Source: Ophiobolus disseminans (Eukaryota > Ascomycota > Dothideomycetes > Pleosporales > Phaeosphaeriaceae). Taken from it: 64,000 bases of DNA. Shown here piece after piece: positions 11,325 to 21,006 of this stretch. How positions within the stretch are numbered: position 1 is the stretch's first letter; every line of letters begins with the position of its first letter. Position numbers and translations under genes: made by a program. The stretch lies in NCBI GenBank assembly GCA_010093685.1, contig MU006234.1:797668-861667 (forward strand). Direction: 5' to 3'. Below the pieces are notes generated by a model. It was not told the DNA's origin, ran no database searches, and saw only the letters and a list, made by a program, of their open reading frames with translations.

Positions 11325-12440
11325 CATGACGTACAACAAATGGGGACGGATACCGTTTGGATAATGGCGCCAAAGTCTGAGCCAAGTAATACCTGAAGAC
11401 CGATCATTCGTGAGGGTGGAATCTGTACTGTCATTGTCGTAAGGAAACCAGCCCCTACTGCGACGCAAATGCATCCCAGTATAACGACTGGATTGAAGTA
11501 TCCGAATTTGGTTGCTGAAGCGAGCATTAGCGGTTGTAACAAGCTGTAGCCGCTGATTCGATGTTAATGAACTCACCAAATAGGCCTCCCAAGATGCTGA
11601 GTGCAATATCACCTCCCACAGTAGGCAAGTACAGGACTCCGCTTCGCGTTGGGCTTACTCCTTTGATGACCTGGAACCAGATGGGCAGATAGTAAATAGT
11701 CAACTGGAAACTCCCCATCGCAATGAAGGCGATCACAGCGCTGCACAATACAGTTCGCTGCCGAATCACCTTGGCTGGAATGCTTGCTGCGTCTCCTTTC
11801 CGCCATTGCCATCCAGCAAAGACAGCCATCATGCAAGCCGAACCACAAAGGAGCGCGACGACCCGCACCGAATTCCAACGATAGTCCGCACCGCCCCAGT
11901 GTAGCGCCAGGAGTAGCATGACAGGAGCAGGCGTAAATATTGCAAAGCCGACAGGATCCAGCGCTCGAAGTTTCTGCACAAACGTGAGGCATGCATCTTC
12001 TCGAGAGGGCGGATTGAACAGAAACCATAGCACCACCGCTGCTGCGAAGCCGCATGGTAAGTTTATCCAGAAGCACCACCTCCAGTTGAGATTTTGCGTT
12101 ATTGCGCCGCCGAGCACGGGGCCAGGACATTGGCAATGCCGAACATGGAGGCTATGATGCCGGTGTAGACTGTACTGGTCAGCATGATTTCATGCCATGC
12201 TCGCGGGAACGGACGTACCCGGTCGTAGTCTCAACGGGATGCAGTACGCGATGATGACGAGAGCGCCCGTGAAGAGACCTGAAGCCCCTGCGCCTGCCAC
12301 TGCGCGTCCAATGATGAGCACGAAGGAGCTTTGGGACAGAGATTAAAAGTGGGAAAGATGTTGGTAAAGGTCCTGTATGCAACTATTCTTTCGGGGCGTA
12401 GCGCTGGATGTGGGGCTGGTAAAACAGTGAGTGTTCCCTG
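11325..12440 (-). pseudogene. Truncated MFS efflux transporter (DHA2, drug/toxin pump type)
   Basis: On the minus strand the order is FPT (about 12350), then SSFVLIIGRAVAGAGASG (motif C region), a 49 bp intron (12170-12218) leading into VYTGIIASMFGIANV, then LGGAITQNLNWRWCFWINLP, several further helices, a 62 bp intron (11515-11576), and finally ATKFGYFNPVVILG and VGAGFLTT. This is the course of the 14-helix DHA2 family used for toxin and drug export. Defects are a missing N-terminus, loss of roughly 20 residues after FPT, a one-base frameshift near 12121 between NVLAP and LGG, and no C-terminal helices after about 11330. The splice sites survive, so the decay is recent or moderate. It lies head-to-head with the P450 relic at 13012. 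Confidence 0.75.
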
Positions 12441-13011
12441 ACATAGGTGCAGCTTTAGCATTCATGCAAGTATGTGGCAAAGCGGGATTGCACCTGTTCC
12501 AGACCGCCGGAACAAGCTTATGTTATACAATACCAACCTTCATGATATCGATATACGCCACTAGTGGCAGGTTCTAGGCGTCCGCAAGTACTTGAACCGA
12601 CGGCACGGCGCAGTCAGTCAATGAAGACAGACATGGCCTCGTTTCCTAACATATCCGTGTGGAGCATACTCATCAGTACTTTCGCAGCCGTACGATAGAT
12701 TTGGGCGTCTATACTTCTTCTTCTCAACTGACAATCCTAGTATCTTATATTCAGTATCGATCGGGCGACTCGGTACTGTTTCTTTCATCCTTTATGCAGC
12801 ATACCGGGGCCGCGGCTTCGCGCCGCGTTTTACTTTCCCTCATACTGGGAGGTATGGACCGGTAACATCGTTGTCAACTGACACGAGACACACGAACGTT
12901 ATGGAAGAATCGTCCGTATGTCGCCTACCTGTGTGTCGATCATCGATGCTGATGCATGACGTGGTGAATAGTTCCGCAGTGACCTTGCGTATGAGGTACT
13001 AACTCGCAACA
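12441..13011. other. Stretch between the two divergent relics, with a GC-rich hairpin
   Basis: No gene. The missing first exons of both the pump and the P450 would be expected here but are not readable. At about 12813-12829 there is a perfect 6 bp GC stem (CGCGGC/GCCGCG) with a 5-base loop. Confidence 0.35.
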
Positions 13012-14379
13012 GACATCTATGGATCTTCAGCGAAGAAATCGATTCCCAAAGATCCCGAGATTTATTTTAGAGCTCCTGGTGGGATGATGGACATTGTCAG
13101 TAAGCGATTCTCGGCAGTCCGATGCAGATTCGAATTCTACTCACCATGGCATTCAGATTCGGACGATATGACCCACAACCGAATGAGACGATGTCTTAAT
13201 CACGCCTTTTCAGACCAGGCTTTACGAGGCCAAGAAAGATACCTTAACTCATATGTTGATTTACTTGTCGAGAAGCTCCATGTAAAGGCAGTATCAGGAT
13301 CGCCAGTAGACTTGATGCGCTGGCTCAACTTTACGACCTTCGACATCATTGGCGACCTCTGCTTCGACGAGTCCTTTCACTCTTTGGAGAACGAGGATTA
13401 CAGCTTCTGGGTAGCGAACATCTTCAAAGGGCTTAAAATAGCTCGCATGTTTCGCGTTTTCAGAGCGTATCCTATCGTCGGAACACCCATCATATCCCCT
13501 CTGAAATTGTTCCCGCAACTCGCGAGAGCGAGACAAAAGCACGAACAGTACACCGTCGACAAAACGTTGAGGCGTCTGGATAGTAAGACTGAGCGAAAAG
13601 ATTTCATGAGGTGCGCGTCTCGTTCCTCATGCCACCACGATTAGTAACCTTCGCAGCTACATCCTAAAGCACAATGACAGTAAGGGTATGACCAAAGACG
13701 AAATCACTAAAACCATGAACATCATCATAATCGCCGGAAGCGAAACGTCCGCAACACTCCTCAGCGGCGCATTCTTCTACCTCCTTACCAATCCAACATG
13801 GTACACCGCCCTTCAAACCGAGCTGCTCACCATCTTCCCCAACGAATCAAGCATGACGTTCATGGCGCTCGGTGATCTTAAGATCCTCAACGCCATAATC
13901 CAAGAAACCTTCCGCATGTATCCACCCGTACCCACCATACTGCCGCGTTTAACATCATCCACTGGCGCAACTGTATGCGGGAAATTCATCCCACCGGGTA
14001 CTAGCATCGGTATCGCGCAATGGCCAGCGTACAGATCGTCACTAAACTTTACAGATCCGGATGCCTTTGCGCCAGAGCGATGGCTTGGACATGCGAAGTA
14101 TGTAGAGGATGTGAGGAGTGTGGTTCAGCCATTCAGTGTCGGGCAGAGGAATTGTGTTGGGCAGGTGAGTCGATGCCTGGGGAATATTGCGTGCAGTGTG
14201 GGTAGCTGACGTGGGGATAGAAGCTTGCGATGGCTGAAATACGCGCTATCTTGGCGAGATTGGTTTGGAATTTTGATATGAAGCTCGAGCCGGGATCTTA
14301 GTGCTGGGGTCAGCAGAAAGTGTACATACTGTGGGATAAGCCACCATTGATGGTGAGGCTGAAACAGAGGGCTTTGTGA
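13012..14379 (+). pseudogene. 5'-truncated cytochrome P450 with a premature stop
   Basis: Reading starts just after an acceptor site at DIYG and runs through introns 13100-13156, 13611-13656 and 14165-14220. P450 landmarks are clear: DDMTHNRMRRCLNHAFSDQ (helix C region), AGSETSAT (helix I oxygen-binding motif), QETFRMYPP (ExxR), FAPERW, and the haem loop FSVGQRNCVGQ with its Cys ligand. The style resembles the isotrichodermin C-15 hydroxylase-like P450s of fungal secondary metabolism. About 90 N-terminal residues, including the membrane anchor, have no visible exon. In the last exon an in-frame TAG at 14299-14301 interrupts the sequence. The conserved tail (KVYILWDKPPLMVRL) continues in frame to TGA 14377-14379. 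Product and pathway cannot be told. Confidence 0.75.
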
Positions 14380-14980
14380 GCGGTGGAGGATGTCGGTCAA
14401 CAACATAAGAATATGCACGCTCCATTATTACTCGCGTCGACTACGGCCAACTGGCTACCTCGTCCACCCCTACTACCTGTTCGTGCACCAGGACGCGTGA
14501 ATAGACTTCCGGCTTTCCGTCGCTTTCAAGCTTGCACACTTGGATTTGCGCTCTGCGTGTTGCATCTTGCTACAATCCGTGCTGGATATTCCGTGACATA
14601 CATTCAACTCCGCCATGGTGCCGGCACCACGAGCCAAGTTGCTTGAACGAGTATCGAAAGTGTTTGCGCGATGATTGCGGTTGGGAGGTTGAGGTTGTCG
14701 ATGGCTTTGGATGGACTTTTGGCGGTAAATAAAAACCGACTGTCGGGTTGGTACAGTAATAGATGCCGATGCCGCTTCGTTGACATATGAATAAGGCACT
14801 TGCAGTTGGCATCTTACTAACAGTTTCTTGATTCTCAAAGCAAGTACCGGTTCGCCAATACGGATTGAAGTATGCCGTACTTGAGACGCTGCCTGCAAAA
14901 CTGCCGTTTCGCTTCCGGAGACCCACCTCGTACTGCCGGGCGGTCTGCTATTGCTCCTTCAGCCTTTTGACGCTTTATTT
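14380..14980. other. No gene recognised
   Basis: Several short open frames lie on both strands with no motif. On the minus strand a basic frame just below 14990 could be more of the DUF4470-like relic, but the match is too weak to call. Confidence 0.35.
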
Positions 14981-15480
14981 ATGCACCTGGCCGTGATAGA
15001 TGAATGGCGTAGCGCTCCCATAGCTTTGCGATATTGTTGAGTGTCGTACCATTGCATAAAGGTATGGTATCTGCGTACAGCAGCTGCTCCATGTTTCCAA
15101 AGACCCTGTATAGTCCAGAAGCTTAGTTACCTGCGCCGTGATGATTGATAGAGTGTCATTACCGATCAAGACTTGAAACATGGCATTCCAGAGCTGCGCA
15201 AGTCGTGAGTCTTCGGTATCGTCTAGGACGAGTGTTCGAGCAAGAATGTTACGAGCAAGAATCCCTGTGTTCAGCGCACTGATATACACCGTGTAGAGTA
15301 CATCTCGATAGTCTTCGCTGTCGAGGATGAGTAGATGTGCATATTGGTCGGGCGGAAGCGATTGTGTAAGGCAGACGCCGGTTCGAGGTTCGTGATAGGA
15401 GATGCTGCTGCTGAGTCAATTTCATAGAAGACATGTGCATCGACGCCCATCGCATGCGTGCAGGTCTCAACGGCATTGTC
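14981..15480 (-). pseudogene. Fragment of a DUF4470-like protein
   Basis: One minus-strand frame reads QYAHLLILDSEDYRDVLYTV, then ALNTGILARNILARTLVLDD, LWNAMFQVLIGNDTLSIITAQ and SLETW. After a frame change at about 15090 it continues as LLYADTIPLCNGTTLNNIAKLWERYAIHL. The pattern of 'ILARNILLLTLILD', 'LWN' and 'LCN..TL....LW..Y' is what I know from DUF4470 proteins, which often sit next to a MYND finger in ascomycetes. No MYND finger or start codon is visible, and the frame break is not repaired by a normal-length intron. It is therefore most likely a remnant. The family assignment is from memory of the motif and is only moderate. Confidence 0.45.
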
Positions 15481-16080
15481 TAGAAGAATATATGCTTGGT
15501 GAGGATAGCGAGAGGATACTCAGATGAAGCATGCGGGCGAGCAGTACTTATACTCAAAACGATCTATTGATAGGATTGAATGTGGGCTATGTGCCCCCTC
15601 CATCTTCAGGCCGACTCATGGGGACTGTCGGCTATGCGAACAAGGTATGCATGTGTCATCGTGACTGCAAAATTGGAAAGAGTATCGCAACGTAGTTGGA
15701 CTGGCAGCCACAACCAGGTGGGTTGGCAAGTGTTTTAGACGCGTCAAAACGTTGGCACGGATGGCACGCTAAATTGTTTAGCGCGGTTCCTGGGCGCTGG
15801 GCGCCCCCTTCAAACTTCACGAAACAAAAGCACGATGATCGCCATAGCCAACAAGGTAAAAACATCGTAACAATGGGGATTGCCAGAGGATGGTGCTAAC
15901 ATTCTCCCGTTCGTTCATTGACATGGCGCTGGAAAGAGTAGCTTGACAAGCTCAACTCTTGGACCTCGGCAAGTTTACCGGTACTGATTCCGGTTCATGC
16001 CCAGCATGTCACCACTTGGGTCCCTCTACTAAAGCACGATCAATCGACGACATCCTTTCCGTTCCCGTGTTAAGCTCCGA
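15481..16080. other. Intergenic, upstream of the phosphatase gene
   Basis: No gene seen. Short open frames at 15656-15899 on opposite strands overlap and lack motifs. The final part should contain the phosphatase promoter. Confidence 0.4.
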
Positions 16081-16734
16081 ATGTCCTACTTGATTCACGG
16101 TAGCACCGCACACACTGGCATGGGCTGGGTCGACCAAATACCGCGAGCGGGCAAACTCTACATCGGTGGACTATATGCGCTCTACCAGACCGACCTAATT
16201 CGCGCGGCTAGCATCACACATGTTCTGTCCGTCATTGACTACGACCCGCAATTGCAAGAACGATTTGGTGATCTCAAATTGAAGCATTTGCACATCAAAG
16301 CGGATGACCATCCAAACGAGAATCTGCTACAGCATTTTGAGGAGGCAGTAAGATATATGGACGAGGCATTGAAAGAAGTACACGGAGATGTAAACGAGGG
16401 ACTTGATCAGGAGCTATCGAAAGAGCAAGACGAAGGTGGCGGCGTGTTTGTGCACTGCGCCATGGGAAAATCACGATCCGCTACTTTGGTCGTCGCGTAC
16501 TTGATGTGGAAGTACGACATCGACTCGAAAACAGCACTGGACCAGCTATGCGAAGGACGACCAGTATGCGATCCGAATCCCGGCTTCAAGGAGCAATTGG
16601 AGGTCTGGGAGCGGATGTGCAAGAGTGGCAGCGAAGACGAGAAGCAGGAAACGTATGCAAAGTGGGAAAAGACGAGATTTACGGGCGAATATTGGGAATG
16701 GGATCAATACAAGCACGCGAAAGCTAATCTCTGA
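16081..16734 (+). CDS. Dual-specificity protein phosphatase
   Basis: A single exon encodes 217 residues. The active-site loop VHCAMGKSRSAT is at about residues 124-135: Cys126 is the nucleophile and Arg132 binds phosphate, matching the HCxxGxxRS signature. Upstream, KLYIGGLYAL and the ADDHPNENL segment supply the usual DSP core and the general-acid Asp (about residue 78). An acidic insert, EGLDQELSKEQDEGGG, just precedes the active site. The C-terminus ends in an acidic/basic tail with WEWDQYKHAK. No zinc-binding C-terminal domain of Yvh1 type is present. The enzyme should remove phosphate from Tyr and Ser/Thr of protein substrates. Partners are unknown, and localisation is presumably cytosolic or nuclear. 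Confidence 0.88.
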   Translation: MSYLIHGSTAHTGMGWVDQIPRAGKLYIGGLYALYQTDLIRAASITHVLSVIDYDPQLQERFGDLKLKHLHIKADDHPNENLLQHFEEAVRYMDEALKEVHGDVNEGLDQELSKEQDEGGGVFVHCAMGKSRSATLVVAYLMWKYDIDSKTALDQLCEGRPVCDPNPGFKEQLEVWERMCKSGSEDEKQETYAKWEKTRFTGEYWEWDQYKHAKANL

Positions 16735-17532
16735 GTTATCACCTGTGCGATTATCGCAGCCGGCCTGATTCTGCGGGCACTTCTACGCGTCGCTCAACTC
16801 GGCTATTGATGCCTCCACTTCTTCAACGACAGCCTGGTTTGCTTCCACGATGTGAACTGGCAAGCCATCTCTTCTCAGGCAAACATGTGTCTTAATCAAC
16901 GAACAAAACTGGCGAGATAAAGTGCGCAACGCTGCACGACACCACTTCATAATGACAAAGCTCAACGCACGGACAGTTTGGAGATTATCAACGTCCAGGT
17001 ACCAGACTTGGTCGCAGTACGAAGATGTCATGTCATCTATCAATTTGATAGCTTCAATGACGATTTCATCAACCCCCAATCATATCAATTGATGCGATTT
17101 AGCTAAAAGCACTTTTCTCAACTGTACCCTTTTTTCTCCTTTCCACTTTGGGAAAGTCCTGACCCACATTCCTACAATGGCTCCACGTCGCGCAAACTCA
17201 TATGTCTCGCATTTACGTGTTCGTTCTCGTTTCCTTGTTGTTCCTCACCATGTCATGGAGTTTGGCTTCCAGACTCCGAGACACTATCAAACAACCGTCA
17301 TACCCACTGTCTTACCTAGCAAGCAAGATGTCTAGGATTTCAAGACAGCACGAAGAGTCTCATCGCTGTCGTCTCTTTGAGCAAGTACATATACTGCCCT
17401 CTCATCATAGTTATAGTATACACACACATTCCCACGTCTACTACATCCTCATTCCCCACTACATCCATCACAATCTCACCATTCACCACATCCTCATCAT
17501 CCAACATCCAACATCCTACACCCAACTCCGCG
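16735..17532. other. Intergenic with one unassigned open frame
   Basis: A minus-strand frame at 16783-17079 (about 98 codons) reads like protein, but it begins at TTG with no ATG or acceptor site, so I do not call it. From about 17390 to 17530 the + strand is a C/A/T-rich leader with many CATC and CCAC units ahead of the RING relic. Confidence 0.35.
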
Positions 17533-17934
17533 ATGCCCACCGACACGCCCAACCATCCCTCGCTAATTGCTCTCAGCTTCCTCGATCAGGGAACTCAAGC
17601 CGTGGACCAAAACTAGTTCCAACAAAACAACGACAAATGCTGCATCTGTCTGAGATCAGAACCAAAGCCTACCGTCAAGATTAACTATTGCGACCACCAT
17701 CCGCATAAGAAATATCTCGCCAAGGTGGTCGACAACTCTACGCCTTCAATCAGGTGCCCACTTTGCAGAAAGGTGCTGAGAGCGGACGCCATCAAGCGGA
17801 ACACGTGGTGGCGATTGAAGAGATGTTGGAGGTGTGGCGGAGCGAGATACAGGCACGGAATCTTGCTCGGGAGCACGAGGCGGGATCGTAGGAAGGCTGG
17901 AAGCGCAACAAGGTTGTCTGATACGGGGACATGA
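17533..17934 (+). pseudogene. RING-finger protein gene with an in-frame stop and a lost zinc ligand
   Basis: From ATG 17533 the frame reads LSFLDQGTQAVDQN, meets TAG at 17614-17616, and continues in the same frame to TGA 17932-17934. After the stop come CCICL, INYCDH and CPLCRKVL, the spacing of a small RING domain (C-x2-C ... C-x-H ... C-x2-C). In the middle, CDHHPHKKYL has His and Tyr where two Cys normally sit, so one metal ligand is lost. The opening LSFLDQGTQ is typical of short ascomycete RING proteins, which usually act as E3 ubiquitin ligases. The stop removes the whole RING, so the gene is probably dead. The basic tail (WWRLKRCWRCGG) has no clear role. Confidence 0.6.
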
Positions 17935-18596
17935 GCAAGAGCGGAGAGAGAGATTGCGATGTATCCTGGTTCATTTTTGAGACTTCAGGCTTGGGATTAG
18001 AGCGGCGTCGAAGAATTTCGGGTTATTTTCGCAATCACTCTGGGTCGAGCGTGGAGTTGCATGTGGAGTCGGAGTTGGCGCTGGAGTTGTTGTTTGAACT
18101 TTTCTTTCTCTTGGTGTACATGTTTGTTGTCAGCTGTGTCGTTGCGCCTCGGATATACAGCATTGTAGGTTTCATTTGGCGATGTGCTTGTGCTTCATGT
18201 ATCTCAACAATTAACTTTCTCAGTCCTCAACTGAATACGTGCCACACTCAGTAAGAGTGGCCACCTCATCATCGGTACCATATTCTTGTCGTCTCTCTCT
18301 TTGTCCAAAGGATAAATGCTAAGCTTTTCGAACGAGACTCGGATTCCTCGTTTCCTCTCCCCAACTCCGATCTACAAGCCTTAGCCCTTCACACCTTCCA
18401 CCACATCAAAAGGGCGCCATACAGAGCCGGAGGATCCCCTGATGCCGGTCAATCCGCCGAACAAGTGGGACCCGTACGAATCTAAATCGCACCCGCAACG
18501 CCCGAATCCAAGCCGCGAGCGAAGGAATTGTGTTGTGATGCTACGAGTCTCCCTGGATTTGGGTTGTGGAAACCTGGCGACGAGCTTGAAGACTGG
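17935..18596. other. Intergenic, 3' side of two genes
   Basis: No gene recognised. An open frame at 17931-18254 contains a hydrophobic run but has no homology I can name. Confidence 0.4.
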
Positions 18597-20177
18597 CTAG
18601 GTCATTTGCACAGAAGAATCTGCATCTGCATCAGCTGACTCAGTATACGACTCCTCGTTGACCTGCTCGTGGTACAAAGGAGCCAATTGCTGACATGCGT
18701 TCCAGATACGGCGGCGATTGGCGATGGCCATTAACGGTCCCTCCATACCAAACGTGGGCCTCGTAACCTTATCCAGCCAGTAGAAGGCTCCCTCCCAGTC
18801 AAACGCGCCGGGAAACGCGGTGTTCTTGAGCAAGCCATCGAGCTCCCAAAAGAACGGCACAAGGTGCAGACGGATCATCTGGCGCCAGAATTCTGATCCG
18901 CGTGTTGCTTCGAAGACATGCCATGATGCGTTGATGAGCGAGAGTGCGTCCTTGACCAGTAGGTTTGCGAAGATGCCGTGTAGGACGTCGTAAGGAAGGA
19001 CTTTCAAGGGATCAGTCTTGATCTTCGCCGACAAATCTAAGTGTTGCGTCGCAGGCCGACTAAAGAGTTGGGCCGGTAGCATACTCTCTACCACCTTCTC
19101 AATGTCCGGCTTTGGACCAGGGTCCACAACCGACCACTCCTGCCCAGAATGGCATATCCACCACTGTTCCGCGCCTGCGATTCCCCCATAATCCAGGTCC
19201 AACATCCGTTTACATTTTGAAATCTTTTGCGTCATGACTGCATGAAGTATATCCTTATCTATGCCATTTTTCGTCTCATATCCCAGGCACTTGGCAAGCA
19301 CTTTGTAGCACTCCTCGTGAAAGGGAAAAGTGTTTGTCTCGGCATCGCCATCGTAGCAGTGGTGCGCCATGTGTTTGCCCCAGTGTGGTTCCCGGGGGTC
19401 GGAGCCATACTTTTCGACTATGAAACCGAAAGATTCGTCGTACTGGCCCCTTCCACTAATGAATGCCCGCTTCCCACTTTCCAGGTCAGCGTTGATTGCC
19501 AACACTCGACACCGGTCCATCCACTTCACATCTCTGCGGCTCAACCCGATGGGATCGTAGGTGTGGTGTTCAGAGTAAGTATACTCGCTACTTGCTTCAT
19601 CGAACGGAGCGGGAGAATATGGGACGACACTGAGTTCCGAGGCCTGGGACCAGTGGTCGGACGCAGCGTCATCAAAGTCGAGTTTATTGTTATGATTGCA
19701 ATGGGCGGTTTCATCATCGGAGTTGGATTCGTGACTTGTGGTTGGGCTATATCTTTCCTCCTCCTCGTTGTCATATCTTTCCTGCTCGTCGTTGTCATAT
19801 GCGTATCCGCGTGAAAGCGTCTCGCTCTCGATCGCTGCGATCCATTCTTGATCATAGCGCCAATGCCGGTTGTGGTCATTGTCCTGCTCACAGTTATCGC
19901 CCATTACAGCAACTGCTTGTGCGTGAATACTCGCATGATCGCCGGTCACGTCATCCATGCTCGCATCTCGGCCAGGGTCATTTACGTCCCCCTTCTCCTC
20001 CTGCTGCTTCCACTCCTCTGAGTCTTCATGGATCACATCCTCACGCGCTAGTCGCCTTCTCTCATTTTCCACGCGCTTTCTCCTCTTCGCCAATGCCTTC
20101 CTTTTCGCCGCGCCAAAACTGATCTTCCATAGCCCCAGTGGGCCAGAGCAAAGAGCACAATAGCAATCGAAAGACAT
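18597..20177 (-). CDS. F-box-domain protein
   Basis: A single exon encodes 526 residues. I use the ATG at 20177 (MSFDCYCALCSGPL), since this Cys-containing start is typical of related fungal proteins; an upstream ATG would add only 17 residues. An early basic segment, AKRRKRVENERRR, is followed by about 170 acidic residues with repeats of DNDEQERYDNEEEERY type. Next is a middle domain with Trp- and Cys-containing motifs. The F-box lies near residue 400: LKVLPYDVLHGIFANLL and then ALSLINASW. It is followed by FWRQMIRLHL. F-box proteins bridge Skp1 to substrates in SCF ubiquitin ligases. The substrate is unknown. Length and frame are intact. Confidence 0.75.
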   Translation of the reverse strand: MSFDCYCALCSGPLGLWKISFGAAKRKALAKRRKRVENERRRLAREDVIHEDSEEWKQQEEKGDVNDPGRDASMDDVTGDHASIHAQAVAVMGDNCEQDNDHNRHWRYDQEWIAAIESETLSRGYAYDNDEQERYDNEEEERYSPTTSHESNSDDETAHCNHNNKLDFDDAASDHWSQASELSVVPYSPAPFDEASSEYTYSEHHTYDPIGLSRRDVKWMDRCRVLAINADLESGKRAFISGRGQYDESFGFIVEKYGSDPREPHWGKHMAHHCYDGDAETNTFPFHEECYKVLAKCLGYETKNGIDKDILHAVMTQKISKCKRMLDLDYGGIAGAEQWWICHSGQEWSVVDPGPKPDIEKVVESMLPAQLFSRPATQHLDLSAKIKTDPLKVLPYDVLHGIFANLLVKDALSLINASWHVFEATRGSEFWRQMIRLHLVPFFWELDGLLKNTAFPGAFDWEGAFYWLDKVTRPTFGMEGPLMAIANRRRIWNACQQLAPLYHEQVNEESYTESADADADSSVQMT

Positions 20178-21006
20178 CTTTAGATATACGTAAGAGTGAC
20201 TAGCCCTGTGGAATGTGTTCGCTGTCACACGTGTGTAGTTATGTTACGGCCTGTCAGCGTTGTAGAATACTGGAGAGGAGGCAGCTTGGCTTGTGCATGC
20301 GACTAACTCGTTCGGGAGCCATCCTCAGACGGCAGCCTGGAATTCGATGCTTATGCAACAAACAATATTGGCATGGTGAAGTTGTACCTGTAAAACTCCC
20401 TCGAAATAGTTGTGGGCCTATACAGGTTCAGAGAATGCATGCACGCGGAAACTTAAAGCTAAATCCAAATAGCAAATTGACCATTCAATCATTCCAATTC
20501 TGCAATGGACCACACATCAGCGACGTTACTTGATCTTGAATTTTGCTGCATGCGTAGACAAGACTCTCTAGTCTATCCACTGTGGTCAAAGAATGTAGCA
20601 TGAGAGAAAGTTAAAGCGTTTCATCAAACTGAGTTGAATTATTCGTTGCGTACGACCAATCGTCGCTTTCACGGCATCTCCGTAATCCCCCCGTCGCACG
20701 TATCCACCCCCAGCGTGAACCACCCTAACTTCTATCGCCACTCCATTTCCTCAACCCGCAGCGTTCGCAGCCCACGTACGTCGAAAATCCAAACGGACAA
20801 CCAAAACAAAAAAGCTCAAGAAACAACACGATCCTCACAGCACGCACAGAGGAGAGTGTCCTTCCACAGGGCATCTGCCAAAAGCCTAGGATTAGAACAT
20901 GTAAGCTAGGGTACGATACAGGCATCGCCAACTCTTCCAAATGCACGGATGATAAAAGTGCAGGTATCCAAAAACGAAAGACCAAAAATTCTGCATGCAT
21001 CAATAC
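20178..21006. other. Promoter side of the F-box gene and 3' side of the OSBP gene
   Basis: No gene recognised. An open frame at 20725-21003 on the minus strand lies just beyond the OSBP stop. It has no domain and shares no frame or plausible splice with it. Confidence 0.4.

Noticed and set aside
12813..12829. GC hairpin CGCGGC-TTCGC-GCCGCG as a terminator
   Set aside because: Eukaryotic context, no T tract tied to a transcript end; kept only as a descriptive note.
16783..17079. 98-codon minus-strand frame with good protein composition
   Set aside because: It starts at TTG, with no ATG in frame near the start and no acceptor site; no family recognised.
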